NCBI RefSeq assembly: GCF_900106805.1
Contig: NZ_FNNP01000001.1
Location: 1,736,001-1,800,000, forward strand
DNA length: 64,000 bases
From: Ruegeria halocynthiae
GTDB lineage: Bacteria > Pseudomonadota > Alphaproteobacteria > Rhodobacterales > Rhodobacteraceae
Reading direction: 5' to 3'
The notes under the pieces are model-generated. The model worked only from the letters and a program-made list of their open reading frames with translations, was not told where the DNA came from and did not search any database. The position numbers were made by a program, and so were the translations under genes. Below, piece after piece: positions 17,228 through 26,776 of this stretch. The number at the start of each line of letters is the position of its first letter. Within the stretch, counting starts at the first letter, position 1.

Positions 17228-19615
17228 TTATCTCGCAAGAGGTGTAATGTAGCGCCCGCCGCGTCCCGGCAGCAACGCTCGCGCCGCGTGCAGAATTGCG
17301 TTCACGTCAATTCCATGCAGATGATAGGTGTCTTCCACTGTTGCGGCCTGTCCAAAATGCTCCACGCCAAGGGATTTGGTGCGGTGCCCGTGTACCCCGC
17401 CAAGCCAGCTGAGGCTTGCCGGATGACCATCTGCAACAGTGACCAACCCAGCGTCTCGCGGCACATTGGCGAACAGTTGCTCGATGTGCGAGAGCGCCGT
17501 GCCAACGCCGCGTTGTCGGGCGCGCTCGGCAGCCTGCCATCCAGCGTTCAACCGATCTGCGGATGTCACAGCCAATACGGCAACGTCCCGAACGTCATCA
17601 GATAGTAGTCCCGCAGCCTGAATGGCCTCGGACGCGACAACACCTGTGTAGGCCAGCACCACCGCACTAGTTGCTGTTGGGGGTCTCATCCAGTACCCGC
17701 CCGCAATCACGTCTTGCACAAGATCACCGGTCATTTCGCGCCCGATTTGTTCTTGCGGTACTGTGGATAGGCGCAGATACACAGACCCACCCTTTTCGTC
17801 GCGCAGCCAGTTTTGTTCGGCCTGACGTGCTGCGCCATCCCGTTGCAAATATTCGAACCCCCAACGCATGATCACGTTCAGTTCGTCCGCAAAAGCAGGC
17901 TCGAATGTTGCAAGCCCATCCTGTGCCATACCGATCAAAGGAGTCGAAATGGATTGGTGTGCGCCGCCCTCGTGGCTAAGCGATACGCCAGAGGGGGTCG
18001 CAGCCAACATGAAACGCGTATCCTGATAGCAGGCATAGTTCAGGGCATCGAGCCCGCGGCAAATAAACGGATCATAGACTGTTCCGACTGGAAACAACCG
18101 CTCGCCAAACAATGAATGAGAGAGTCCAAGTGCGCCCAGAAACGTGAACAGGTTGTTTTCAGCTATACCAAGTTCGATATGCCGCCCTTCCGTATGTCTG
18201 CGCCACTTTTGTGTCGAAGGGATTTCCTGATCGCGAAACACATCGCCTTGCTCAGCTTTTGCAAACAGGCCAGTCTTGTTGATCCAAGGACCGAGGTTGG
18301 TCGAGACCGAGACATCGGGTGACGTGGTGACAATCCGCTCGGCGAGGGCCGGAGCTTCACTGGCAATGGCCGACAAAATCTGCCCGAATGCTTCCTGGGT
18401 GGAGGCTACATCCTTGACCCTTGGCCGGGCCACTTCATCAACCCTGATCGGGTTAGCGATGTGGCGGCGACGCCCCTTGGCATTAAAAGGGACATTGTTC
18501 AGAAACGCCTGAACGTCTTCTTGGTCTAAACCGATGCCCGCAAAGCGTTCCCATTCATGGCCCGCATCTATCCCCAAATCATCGCGCAGACTTTCAATCT
18601 GCGCCGTGGTCATGATCCCGGCGTGGTTGTCCTTATGTCCAGCAAGAGGCAACCCGTGACCTTTCACCGTGTAGCAGATAAAACATACCGGGCGATCGTG
18701 GTCGATGGCCTTCATTGTCTCAGACATCAGCGCAGCATCATGCCCCGCCAGATTGCCCATCAACTGCGCCAGCGCGTCATCGTCATGATCCGCGACCAGT
18801 GCCAACGCTTCATTGTTACCACCGAAATCCTGCTCCAGCTGAGCGCGCCATGCAGCGCCACCTTTGAAGGTCAGAGCTGAATAGAGCGCATTTTCACAGC
18901 TATCAATCCAATCGCGTAAATGTTCGCCACCCGGGCGCCGGAAAGCGGCTTGCATGAGCGAGCCGTATTTCAGTTCAATCACTTCCCACCCGCAGGCGAG
19001 GAATATATCGCGAAACCGGGCGTTCAGACCTTCGGTAACGACGCCATCAAGCGATTGCCGGTTATAGTCGATGACCCACCAGCAATTGCGCAGGTCGTGT
19101 TTGGCGCCTTCAAGAAGCGCCTCATAAACATTGCCTTCGTCCAGCTCAGCATCGCCGACCAACGCAATCATTCGGCCTTTGGGCTGGTTGAGCCATCCGT
19201 GACCGACCAGGTAGTCCTGCGTCAGGCTGGCAAACGCCGTCATCGCAACACCCATCCCAACCGACCCGGTCGAGAAGTCGACATCATCCTTGTCCTTGGT
19301 GCGCGATGGATAGGGTTGTGCGCCTCCAAGGCCTCGGAAATCCTGCAACTGCTGCAGGCTCTGGTTTCCAAGAAGATACTGGATTGCATGGAAGACCGGG
19401 CTCGCGTGCGGTTTGACAGCTACGCGATCCTCAGGGCGCAGCACATCAAAGTATAGCGCGTTCAGTATCGCATTCATCGAGGCTGATGACGCCTGATGAC
19501 CACCCACCTTGATCCTGCCTTTGGCGCGAATGTTGTTGGCATTGTGGATCATCCACGATGACAGCCAGAGCGTCTTTTTCTCAAGCGCTGCTCGAGCTTC
19601 CAATTCGTTCGTCAT
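17228..19615 (-). CDS. AceE-like homodimeric E1 / transketolase-family enzyme
   Basis: A 795-residue ThDP enzyme close in layout to the homodimeric pyruvate dehydrogenase E1 (AceE, about 890 residues). Visible motifs: SSASMNAILNALYFD, VGDAELDEGNVYEAL (ThDP/Mg-binding GDxxxxEG...), WWVIDYNRQSLDG, the TVKGHGLPLAGHKDNH block and SLSHEGGAHQSI. Such enzymes decarboxylate 2-oxo acids or transfer ketol groups. No E2 or E3 gene is nearby, so it may be a stand-alone transketolase-like enzyme. ATG 19615 lies beside the TGA of the ABC ATPase gene. Its companions (sugar-type ABC transporter, PLP lyase) suggest catabolism of an imported compound. Confidence 0.82.
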   Translation of the reverse strand: MTNELEARAALEKKTLWLSSWMIHNANNIRAKGRIKVGGHQASSASMNAILNALYFDVLRPEDRVAVKPHASPVFHAIQYLLGNQSLQQLQDFRGLGGAQPYPSRTKDKDDVDFSTGSVGMGVAMTAFASLTQDYLVGHGWLNQPKGRMIALVGDAELDEGNVYEALLEGAKHDLRNCWWVIDYNRQSLDGVVTEGLNARFRDIFLACGWEVIELKYGSLMQAAFRRPGGEHLRDWIDSCENALYSALTFKGGAAWRAQLEQDFGGNNEALALVADHDDDALAQLMGNLAGHDAALMSETMKAIDHDRPVCFICYTVKGHGLPLAGHKDNHAGIMTTAQIESLRDDLGIDAGHEWERFAGIGLDQEDVQAFLNNVPFNAKGRRRHIANPIRVDEVARPRVKDVASTQEAFGQILSAIASEAPALAERIVTTSPDVSVSTNLGPWINKTGLFAKAEQGDVFRDQEIPSTQKWRRHTEGRHIELGIAENNLFTFLGALGLSHSLFGERLFPVGTVYDPFICRGLDALNYACYQDTRFMLAATPSGVSLSHEGGAHQSISTPLIGMAQDGLATFEPAFADELNVIMRWGFEYLQRDGAARQAEQNWLRDEKGGSVYLRLSTVPQEQIGREMTGDLVQDVIAGGYWMRPPTATSAVVLAYTGVVASEAIQAAGLLSDDVRDVAVLAVTSADRLNAGWQAAERARQRGVGTALSHIEQLFANVPRDAGLVTVADGHPASLSWLGGVHGHRTKSLGVEHFGQAATVEDTYHLHGIDVNAILHAARALLPGRGGRYITPLAR

Positions 19616-19616
19616 C

Positions 19617-20684
19617 TCAGGCGACCGGCCGCAAAGCTGTGCCGTCATCGGCAAAAAGATGAGCGTTTTCTGTCTGAATGCGCAGACCAAGCTGTTCGCC
19701 AGAATTTACGGGGATATTGCCATGCTTGCGCACCATCATTGATCCGATGCCCTCGACGTTGACATAGATGTTCGTGTCCGAGCCAAGATGTTCAACAACA
19801 TCTGCCACGGCCGAAAGATCACCGGTCCCGTTGTCCACAACATCGATATGCTCAGGTCTTACACCCAGCTCTTTCGCCTGCGCGGTAAGTGGTTGATCAG
19901 GAAGTTCAATTGCGGCTCCATTTCCGGCGGTCACACCTGTATCGGTTCCAATGACAGGCACGACATTCATTGTGGGCGAGCCGATGAACTGCGCAACAAA
20001 TTTATTGGCCGGACGTTCGTAAAGTTCCAACGGGCTGCCGACCTGTTGGATATCACCGCCGTTCAGAACAACGATCCTGTCTGCCAGCGTCAAAGCCTCA
20101 ACCTGATCATGTGTCACGTAGATCATGGTTGCGCTGAGTTTTTGATGCAGTCGCGCAATTTCCAGCCGCATCTCGACACGCAGCGCCGCGTCGAGATTTG
20201 ACAGGGGCTCGTCAAACAGGAAGGCCTGCGGATCACGGATGATGGCTCTACCCATGGCAACCCGCTGACGTTGACCGCCCGAAAGGGCCTTGGGCAAGCG
20301 ATCCGTCAAGTTGGATAGGCCCAAGGTTTCCGCCGCCTGGGCGACCTTTGATTTGCGTTCCGCTACCGGATCTTTGCGGATTTCCATCGAGAAGCCCATG
20401 TTTCGCGCGACATCCATATGCGGATAGAGAGCGTAGGATTGGAACACCATCGCGATGTCCCGATCCCTTGGTCTTACATCGTTCATACGCTCGCCATCGA
20501 TCAGGAAGTCACCGCTTGATATCGGCTCAAGACCAGCTACCATGCGCAGTAGCGTAGACTTGCCACAACCCGACGGCCCCACCAAAACAATGAACTCACC
20601 ATCTTGGATTTCAAGGTCGATGTTGCGCAAGACCTCAACGGATCCATAACGTTTTGCAACGTCACGAAGTTCGATACGTGCCAT
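19617..20684 (-). CDS. Sugar ABC transporter ATP-binding protein (MalK/UgpC type)
   Basis: A 355-residue ATPase. Walker A GPSGCGKST, Q-loop MVFQSYALYPHM, signature LSGGQRQRVAMGRA, Walker B AFLFDEPLSNLD and the switch histidine in YVTHDQ are all intact. The C-terminal 120 residues form the TOBE/regulatory domain seen in MalK-type subunits. Powers import with the two permeases and the binding protein encoded upstream. ATG 20684 follows GGAGG with good spacing. Confidence 0.92.
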   Translation of the reverse strand: MARIELRDVAKRYGSVEVLRNIDLEIQDGEFIVLVGPSGCGKSTLLRMVAGLEPISSGDFLIDGERMNDVRPRDRDIAMVFQSYALYPHMDVARNMGFSMEIRKDPVAERKSKVAQAAETLGLSNLTDRLPKALSGGQRQRVAMGRAIIRDPQAFLFDEPLSNLDAALRVEMRLEIARLHQKLSATMIYVTHDQVEALTLADRIVVLNGGDIQQVGSPLELYERPANKFVAQFIGSPTMNVVPVIGTDTGVTAGNGAAIELPDQPLTAQAKELGVRPEHIDVVDNGTGDLSAVADVVEHLGSDTNIYVNVEGIGSMMVRKHGNIPVNSGEQLGLRIQTENAHLFADDGTALRPVA

Positions 20685-20695
20685 GATCTGGCCTC

Positions 20696-21538
20696 CTATC
20701 CTTTAACTGCGCCGGACGTGAGGCCCTGCACGAGATAACGTTGAATGAAGATGAAAAAGAGACAGCTTGGGATCAGCGCCAGCACGCCGGCCGCCATCAT
20801 TTGCCCCCAATCGACCGAGAATTTGGAAACAAACGTCAACAAGCCAACCGGGAAGGTCATCGCGTCGTTCTTCGAGATCAGCATCAGCGCAAACAGCAAC
20901 TCTGACCAAGCTGCGGTAAAAACGAAACCAAGCGTTGCACCGAGGCCCGGTAATGTCAGCGGGAAGACCACTTTGCACAGCGCCTGAAACCGCGAACAGC
21001 CATCCATCATCGCCGCGTCTTCCAGGTCCTTCGGTATACCGTCAAAGAATGACTGCATCAGAAATGTTGCAAAAGGAATATTGAAGGCGGTGTAGACGAC
21101 GATCAGGCTTGTCAGCGAATTCAACAGCCCCAGTTCAGCGACGATCTTGTAGATCGGTGCAATGATCATCAGAAGCGGGAACATCTGGGTGACCAGCATC
21201 AATGCAATGATGATCCGTTTGCCAGCGAATACGAAGCGTGAAAAGGCATAGCCCGCCCCGGCCGCAAACAGAGTGGTAAAGAAGGCTGCCCCTAGGGATA
21301 CAACAAGTGAGTTTCGAAAGTAGGCCACAAAATCAGTCTGGAAAATGACCGTCGTGAAGTTCGAGAACGTGATCTCGCTCGGAAACAGCCTGGTGCCTTC
21401 GGAATAGATCAGCGCATCCGGCGTCAATCCGATCTTGAGCAACCAATAAAGCGGGAACAGCGCAAAGATCAGATAGAACGCAAGCGCCGCGTATTTTCCC
21501 ACGATCAATGCGGGGTTGGGGTTCTTGACGGCTGACAT
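20696..21538 (-). CDS. Sugar ABC transporter permease (MalG type)
   Basis: A 280-residue inner-membrane protein with six predicted helices and the EAA loop DLEDAAMMDGCSRFQALCKV that contacts the ATPase. ATG 21538 is chosen over the earlier TTG because AGGAG lies six bases upstream. Partner of the MalF-type permease next to it (10 bp gap). Confidence 0.9.
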   Translation of the reverse strand: MSAVKNPNPALIVGKYAALAFYLIFALFPLYWLLKIGLTPDALIYSEGTRLFPSEITFSNFTTVIFQTDFVAYFRNSLVVSLGAAFFTTLFAAGAGYAFSRFVFAGKRIIIALMLVTQMFPLLMIIAPIYKIVAELGLLNSLTSLIVVYTAFNIPFATFLMQSFFDGIPKDLEDAAMMDGCSRFQALCKVVFPLTLPGLGATLGFVFTAAWSELLFALMLISKNDAMTFPVGLLTFVSKFSVDWGQMMAAGVLALIPSCLFFIFIQRYLVQGLTSGAVKG

Positions 21539-21548
21539 GGCCAACTCC

Positions 21549-22484
21549 TCAAATCTTGACCAGCTTCTTGCGAAGCCAGAGCAGGATAACGGCGTAGATC
21601 AGAAGGATCACCAGGAGTGCCACGGCAATGGTGGACGCATAGCCAAAATCCAGTTTGCGGAAGGCCGTGGTGAATATGTAGGTCGACAGAATTTGCGTCG
21701 AGTTGGCTGGACCACCGCCAGTCATCACGAATATCAGGTCAGCAAAGTTTGCGATCCAGATCGTCCGCAGCATAACCGTGATCGCGATCATCGGCGCAAG
21801 GAACGGCAATGTAATCTTGGTGAAGGTCTGCCACGGTGTCGCGCCATCCACTTCTGCTGCTTCGTAGAGTTCACCGGGTATCGATTGCAAAGCTGCCAGC
21901 AGCGTGATGGCAAAAAACGGCACGCCGAACCAGATATTAGCAGTGATCGGGCCCCACATGGCAAGCTCGGGATCGCCGAGAATATTGTAGGGCTCCGACA
22001 GAATGCCAAGCGCGGCCAGCCAATGCGGCAACGGACCGATGACAGGGTTGAACAGCCACGCCCAAGTCAGGGCCGACAGAAATGTCGGGACGGCCCATGG
22101 TAGGAAAACGAGGGCCTGAAACAGCTTTTTGCCAAAGAACTGTGTGTTCAGAAGCATCGCAAGGCCAAGGCCAAGCAGGAATTGGAACGTAATCGACCAG
22201 AAAGTCCAAAACAGCGTGTTCTCCATCGCAATCCAAAACTTACGGTCGCTCCAAAGATCGACATAGTTTTCGAACCCGATCCAGCCGGAGGCAAAAGGCT
22301 TCAACAACTCGATAGATTGGAACGAGTAGGAGATCCCAATGATCAGCGGGATCATGATCACCGCACCGATCAGAAGGATCGCGGGTGACAGATAGAAGAA
22401 CGGCTCGACCATGTATTGCAGGTAAAGCGAGCGTCGTGCCCGGGTTTCCCCGGGCCTGACAGTTTTTTGAGCGCGATCAATCAC
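21549..22484 (-). CDS. Sugar ABC transporter permease (MalF type)
   Basis: A 311-residue permease with six main helices and EAA loop GELYEAAEVDGATPWQTFTK. I favour GTG 22484 as the start: GGAAGG lies seven bases upstream and the codon overlaps the binding-protein stop (GTGA). The ATG at 22499 would be inside the upstream gene and lacks a ribosome binding site. Confidence 0.9.
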   Translation of the reverse strand: MIDRAQKTVRPGETRARRSLYLQYMVEPFFYLSPAILLIGAVIMIPLIIGISYSFQSIELLKPFASGWIGFENYVDLWSDRKFWIAMENTLFWTFWSITFQFLLGLGLAMLLNTQFFGKKLFQALVFLPWAVPTFLSALTWAWLFNPVIGPLPHWLAALGILSEPYNILGDPELAMWGPITANIWFGVPFFAITLLAALQSIPGELYEAAEVDGATPWQTFTKITLPFLAPMIAITVMLRTIWIANFADLIFVMTGGGPANSTQILSTYIFTTAFRKLDFGYASTIAVALLVILLIYAVILLWLRKKLVKI

Positions 22485-23740
22485 TGGTTTGCCTTCCATT
22501 TAGCGTGCTCGTCGGTGAGGAACTCAGCCCACTCATCCGCTACATCCTGCGCGCTGCGCTGACCCAGCAAAGCTTCCTGGCTGGTTTCCAGCAGAAGCGT
22601 GCTGCCAAAATAACCCCACTGCTCAAGGTTGGTTGGCATTGTGGTCGGCACGTATTGTTCACCATTCAGTTCCTCGAACCAACCTTTGAACTGGTCGGTC
22701 TGGAAGTGCGGATCCTGATCGGCACCTTTGTGGATTGGAATAACGCCTACCCTTTTGGCCCATGTAGCATTGGCCTCTGGCGAGGACAGGGCTGCGACCA
22801 GATCAAAGGCTTCTTCTTCGTGCTCGGTCGCGTTGAAGATTGACCAGCCTGCAAAACCAATGGTCGGGAAGGCTTTCCCCGAAGGTCCAACCGGCATAGG
22901 AATTACGGCAAAGTCCTCTGCCGGCATCCGTTCGGCGATCGCGATCAGCGCATCGGGATCCTGGTCAAGGAACGCGCAGGTGCCGGAATAGAAACCGGCC
23001 ACGATTTCGTTGAAGCCCCAGCTGACGCTGTCTTTAGGTGCATATCCGTTCTGATACATGTCGATCATGAATTGGATGCCCTCGACCGAGCCGGGCTCGT
23101 TGATGCGGCTGACGCCGTCTTCGGTGAAGAACTCGTTGGTGCCGTTCATAGCTGCGGCGAACATGATCCAGCCATTGGTGCCGCCGGGACCACCGCGCAA
23201 ACAATACCCGTATTTACCATCAAGTTCGGATACTGCAGCCGAGGCTGCTTTAAACTCTTCCATCGTTGTCGGTGGGGTGTCGATACCCGCTTCGGCCAGC
23301 AGTTTCTTGTTGTAGAACATTGCCCGCAGGTAGAAGCCGTACGGGATCATATAAAGATCGCCCGCCTGGCTACCCATCGCGACGGTCTTGTCGGTCAGAG
23401 TTGCTCCATGGTCCCATCCGGCTACATGGTCTTTGAGACTGACCAACTGATCGGATCCGGCGTAGAGAGCCTGCCACGTGTCGGGCATTTCAACCACATC
23501 CGGGATGTCTCCACCCGCCACCATTGTAGCCAGTTTTTCAAATGCGCTACCCCATGGAAGCGAGACGATCTCGACCGCGACGTCAGGATTATTGGCCTCA
23601 AACTCATTGACAATCCCCTGAAGCACCTCGGTACGCTCGGGGCTGGTGATCACCTCAACCAGTTTCAGTGTGGTTTCGGCATACGAGGCCGAGCCCATCA
23701 GAACGGCAGCGGCTGTCATTCCTGCTAATAGTTTTTTCAT
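22481..23740 (-). CDS. Sugar ABC transporter substrate-binding protein
   Basis: A 419-residue extracellular solute-binding protein of family 1 (MalE-like). ATG 23740 follows GGAGGAAA and gives a signal peptide (MKKLLAGMTAAAVLMG, cleaved near SYAE). Mature features typical of the family include FEANNPDVAVEIVSLPWG, GGDIPDVVEMPDTWQALYAG and GFAGWSIFNATEHEEEAFD. It would capture a sugar or polyol; the exact ligand cannot be read from sequence. Confidence 0.92.
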   Translation of the reverse strand: MKKLLAGMTAAAVLMGSASYAETTLKLVEVITSPERTEVLQGIVNEFEANNPDVAVEIVSLPWGSAFEKLATMVAGGDIPDVVEMPDTWQALYAGSDQLVSLKDHVAGWDHGATLTDKTVAMGSQAGDLYMIPYGFYLRAMFYNKKLLAEAGIDTPPTTMEEFKAASAAVSELDGKYGYCLRGGPGGTNGWIMFAAAMNGTNEFFTEDGVSRINEPGSVEGIQFMIDMYQNGYAPKDSVSWGFNEIVAGFYSGTCAFLDQDPDALIAIAERMPAEDFAVIPMPVGPSGKAFPTIGFAGWSIFNATEHEEEAFDLVAALSSPEANATWAKRVGVIPIHKGADQDPHFQTDQFKGWFEELNGEQYVPTTMPTNLEQWGYFGSTLLLETSQEALLGQRSAQDVADEWAEFLTDEHAKWKANQ

Positions 23741-23783
23741 GTTTTCCTCCAGTTGGTTTTGATTTCTGCGCGGCGGCGCATTC

Positions 23784-24935
23784 TTAAGCGGTGCTTTTTG
23801 CGAGTGCTGATGTGAAATCGGCCCAGAGATCGTCGGCTGACTCGAGTCCAAGATTCAGGCGCACAAGATTGGGCGAGACGCCAAACTTCTGCATCGAGTT
23901 TTGTTCACCGGCCTGAGCAAGTCCGACACGCGCCGGCAGGATCAGGCTTTCGAAGCCACCCCAACTCACGCCAAGGCGGAAAAGGTTCAACGCATCGGAG
24001 AACTTTGCGATGTCGACACTGTCATCGAACTCGATCGACATAAGTCCAGACCGCCCCGTCAATCCGGGAGCGTCGTTTGCACCGGGTGAATTGACTTGCC
24101 GAACCTGTGGAATTGCGGCCAGGCGATCAACGAACATGTTGGCCGCCGCCTGATGCTGCATCATGCGCGCATGCAAAGTACGCAGGCCTCGCGTCAGCAG
24201 GAACGCCTCAAAGGGCGCCAGTTTAGCGCCGAGCAAAGGAAGGGTCAGATCACGGATGCGAGCAATATGGTCCAGGGAGGCGACCACCACGCCCGCAACC
24301 GTGTCCGAGTGCCCCGAGATGTATTTCGAGGCTGAGTGGATGACGATGTCTATGCCCAGTGTGAGGGGGCGTTGGAACACCGGACTGGCCCAGGAATTGT
24401 CGACCATCGTCAACACATTGTGACGTTTGGCGTGTTCGGCGGCACGACGCAGGTCTATTGCTTCAAAGACTAACGATCCAGGGCTTTCCAGATAGGCCAG
24501 TGTCACATCAGCCAGCAACTCCGGGTCATCTACAAAACGTTCCGGCGCATGGTATTCAATATGCACGCCAAACGGGCGCAGCATACGTTCCAGAAACCGG
24601 AATGTATCCGGATAGACATGCTCGACGCAGGCGATCCGGTCTCCGGGTTTGACAAATGCCAATAGCGTTGAGGAAATGGCTGCCATCCCAGAAGCAAAAC
24701 CGACTGCGGCTTCGCCTTGCTCGGCTTCAGCCATGAGCTTTTCAAACGCAGCGACAGTTGGGTTTTCCACGCGGGTGTAGATTGCAGAATCCGACCGGCC
24801 TGCCATCCTGTCTTCGAAACTTTTATAGCTATCGAAGGTAAACAGTGAGGTTTGGACGATCGGAGGTGTCACTGCCCCATCAGAGTCGGGCAGTACCGCT
24901 GCTAGCAGGGTCGCGATGTCTCTACGATCAGACAT
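23784..24935 (-). CDS. Cys/Met metabolism PLP-dependent lyase
   Basis: A 383-residue enzyme of the cystathionine gamma-synthase/gamma-lyase/methionine gamma-lyase family: YTRVENPTVAAFEKL, GFASGMAAISSTLLAF, MVDNSWASPVFQRPL and the PLP-binding lysine in HSASKYISGHSDT. Members eliminate or replace the gamma or beta substituent of sulfur amino acids, often yielding a 2-oxo acid. Presence inside a sugar-transporter operon with an AceE-like E1 is unusual: the lyase could make the 2-oxo acid that E1 decarboxylates (inference). ATG 24935 overlaps the regulator's 3' end. Confidence 0.88.
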   Translation of the reverse strand: MSDRRDIATLLAAVLPDSDGAVTPPIVQTSLFTFDSYKSFEDRMAGRSDSAIYTRVENPTVAAFEKLMAEAEQGEAAVGFASGMAAISSTLLAFVKPGDRIACVEHVYPDTFRFLERMLRPFGVHIEYHAPERFVDDPELLADVTLAYLESPGSLVFEAIDLRRAAEHAKRHNVLTMVDNSWASPVFQRPLTLGIDIVIHSASKYISGHSDTVAGVVVASLDHIARIRDLTLPLLGAKLAPFEAFLLTRGLRTLHARMMQHQAAANMFVDRLAAIPQVRQVNSPGANDAPGLTGRSGLMSIEFDDSVDIAKFSDALNLFRLGVSWGGFESLILPARVGLAQAGEQNSMQKFGVSPNLVRLNLGLESADDLWADFTSALAKSTA

Positions 24936-25677
24936 TCTGGTTCTCCATGATCTGGAGAATTTCTGCTTCGACCATGTCCATGATTTCACCGACTATCCGC
25001 CCGGCTTCGTCGGCATTACCCGAGACTACCGCCTCGGCAAGATGGATGTGAATTGGGATCGTCGCCTGACCCAGATGCGGCTGACCGAACGGCGCTTCGT
25101 AAACCTCATTGAAGCCTTGCTGAATCTGACGGATCAATTGCCCGAACAGAGGATTTCCGCAGGTGTCATGCAGTGATGAGTGGAACCGATAGTCGGCCTG
25201 ACGCCAGTCTTCACCAGCGGCATGTGTGGCTATGAGTTCTGCAACGCGGGCAGTAATCAACCGTCCTTGCGCCTCGGTGCAATTCAATGCCGCCATCCTC
25301 GCCGCTTCGATTTCCAAAGGCCTGCGTACTGAGTGGGTTCGCAACAGGCTCTCTGCTTCAAGCTTCAGTGTCAGTGGAAGGTGAATCGCATTGGCCGACA
25401 CCTCCGCCGCCAAACGTGTCCCGGCCTTCTTGTTGCGAACGACAATGCCCATGTTCTGCCAACTCGTCAGGGCCTCGCGGACCTTTGCCCGTCCGATCCC
25501 GAGTTGACGCGCGATTTCCACTTCCGGCGGCAGACGGTCGCCGACTCTCAAACCTTCCGCATCAATCATAGCGGACAGCGCATCCAGAACATCTCGGCTG
25601 TTGCTGCCGGGAGGTAACGCTTTAAGCGAGTTGCCTGCCTCTTCGCTCTGTTCTTGGGGTGGCAAATTTTCTGTCAC
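24928..25677 (-). CDS. GntR family regulator, FCD subfamily
   Basis: A 249-residue regulator with a winged helix at about residues 28-85 (LPPEVEIARQLGIGRAKVREAL) and an FCD domain (RRPLEIEAARMAA, DYRFHSSLHDTCGNPLF, HIHLAEAVVSGNADEAGRI) with the expected Asp/His metal ligands. First gene of the leftward cluster, directly upstream of the PLP lyase, so it probably regulates the whole cluster and itself through the palindromes at 25717-25756. Confidence 0.9.
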   Translation of the reverse strand: MTENLPPQEQSEEAGNSLKALPPGSNSRDVLDALSAMIDAEGLRVGDRLPPEVEIARQLGIGRAKVREALTSWQNMGIVVRNKKAGTRLAAEVSANAIHLPLTLKLEAESLLRTHSVRRPLEIEAARMAALNCTEAQGRLITARVAELIATHAAGEDWRQADYRFHSSLHDTCGNPLFGQLIRQIQQGFNEVYEAPFGQPHLGQATIPIHIHLAEAVVSGNADEAGRIVGEIMDMVEAEILQIMENQNV

Positions 25678-25716
25678 GTGTAGCCGCTCCGAATCAATGT
25701 TCTTCCAACACTACAC

Positions 25717-25756
25717 ATAATGTCGGACAAAATATACTATAATGTCCGACATTATA
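25717..25756. promoter_or_regulatory. Paired GntR operator candidate
   Basis: A 19-bp perfect palindrome, TATAATGTC-C-GACATTATA (25738-25756), preceded by a related site with core TGTCGGACA (25721-25729). Both fit the TGT-N3-ACA pattern common for FadR/FCD regulators and lie 40-80 bp upstream of the regulator's start. Confidence 0.7.
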
Positions 25757-26266
25757 ATTGAACGCTGTTTTACCAATGGAAATCAAAACTGTGTTTCGTG
25801 GATCAGAACTGAGGCAGAATGGCCCCAGACTGCACGCTCTTTTGTTTTTGAAAGCTCAAACCCGAATTGGGAGAAATGGGGCATCTTGCTGAAAGAACTC
25901 GTAGTTCGGCACGACCCTGACCAGGCCTTCGCCACTTCGACGTGCGCTGCGGCGCAGTTTCGCCAGTCCAGAGTTCACCGCAGCAAAAAATCTGAGAGTG
26001 AGCGAATTCACACAAAGCGGGACAAACAAGCTGCTCGCGTTTCCAGAGGCAAAGTGGGCATGCAGCCCTATGCAGTTATCGACCATCTCGCAGCACTACG
26101 ATCATACTGCTTGTCAGAACTGCACCAAGCAACCATTGAATGCTCCGCCAACTAAAGGCGGAACAGGACAATCCCGGCCTGGGCCTGTACAGAGGAAGAA
26201 AGTGCGGATAGTTCAAGCTTTGCTCATGCTCGCAGCAAGAATGGAATGGCGACGCAGTGGAATTCG
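25757..26266. other. Intergenic region with no supportable gene
   Basis: About 510 bp between the GntR operator and the next operon's end. Frames on both strands are short and lack motifs. Some words recall 15706-16493 (for example gctcatgctcgcagcaag), so degenerate repeat sequence is possible. Confidence 0.45.
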
Positions 26267-26776
26267 CTAATCCTGTTTGAGCCCGCGTATCGCGGCGCGC
26301 AGCAAAACACGTGAGTAGAGTTTGTGAAAACCCATCAGGGTGCGAAATACAAACCCTATTCCGCCTGCCTTTCCGGTTTGCGCGGGCTTCGGGACAATCG
26401 CAGATCCGAACCACAGCTTTGATGCCCCGCCCTGAGCCGGCTCAACCATCAGCCAGGTTCTTACCCGTCCCTTTTCCACCTTCATCAGCAACTCTTGCTG
26501 TGTACGCTGCACGGTTTTCCAGCAGGCTAGCTGGTCATTTTCCGCCAACGCCAGGGCGGCGACGTCTTTTGCGAACGATGGCTTGAAAGCAGCGAGTGCC
26601 AGCAATGCGCGCTCGATCCGGAAGACGGGTGAGTCAAACATCGCTACGATGTATTCGCTTAGCGATGGAATGAAACCCACGTGCGCCACAAATGCATCTG
26701 CGTGACAACCCGGCCTTTTTGCAAACTGATGCAATAGACTGCCTTCTGGAATGCTGTGTTCTTCAACCTGTCTCAC
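26267..26776 (-). CDS. Conserved-looking hypothetical protein
   Basis: 169 residues, no signal peptide. A C-terminal block (LLMKVEKGRVRTWLMVEP, LWFGSAIVPK, LMGFHKLYSRVLLRAAIRGL) looks like a lipid- or small-molecule-binding family that I can only recall loosely (DUF2867-like or SRPBCC-like; unsure). GTG 26776 overlaps the TetR stop (GTGA), so it belongs to the same operon as the TetR regulator and the membrane protein upstream. Confidence 0.7.
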   Translation of the reverse strand: MRQVEEHSIPEGSLLHQFAKRPGCHADAFVAHVGFIPSLSEYIVAMFDSPVFRIERALLALAAFKPSFAKDVAALALAENDQLACWKTVQRTQQELLMKVEKGRVRTWLMVEPAQGGASKLWFGSAIVPKPAQTGKAGGIGFVFRTLMGFHKLYSRVLLRAAIRGLKQD

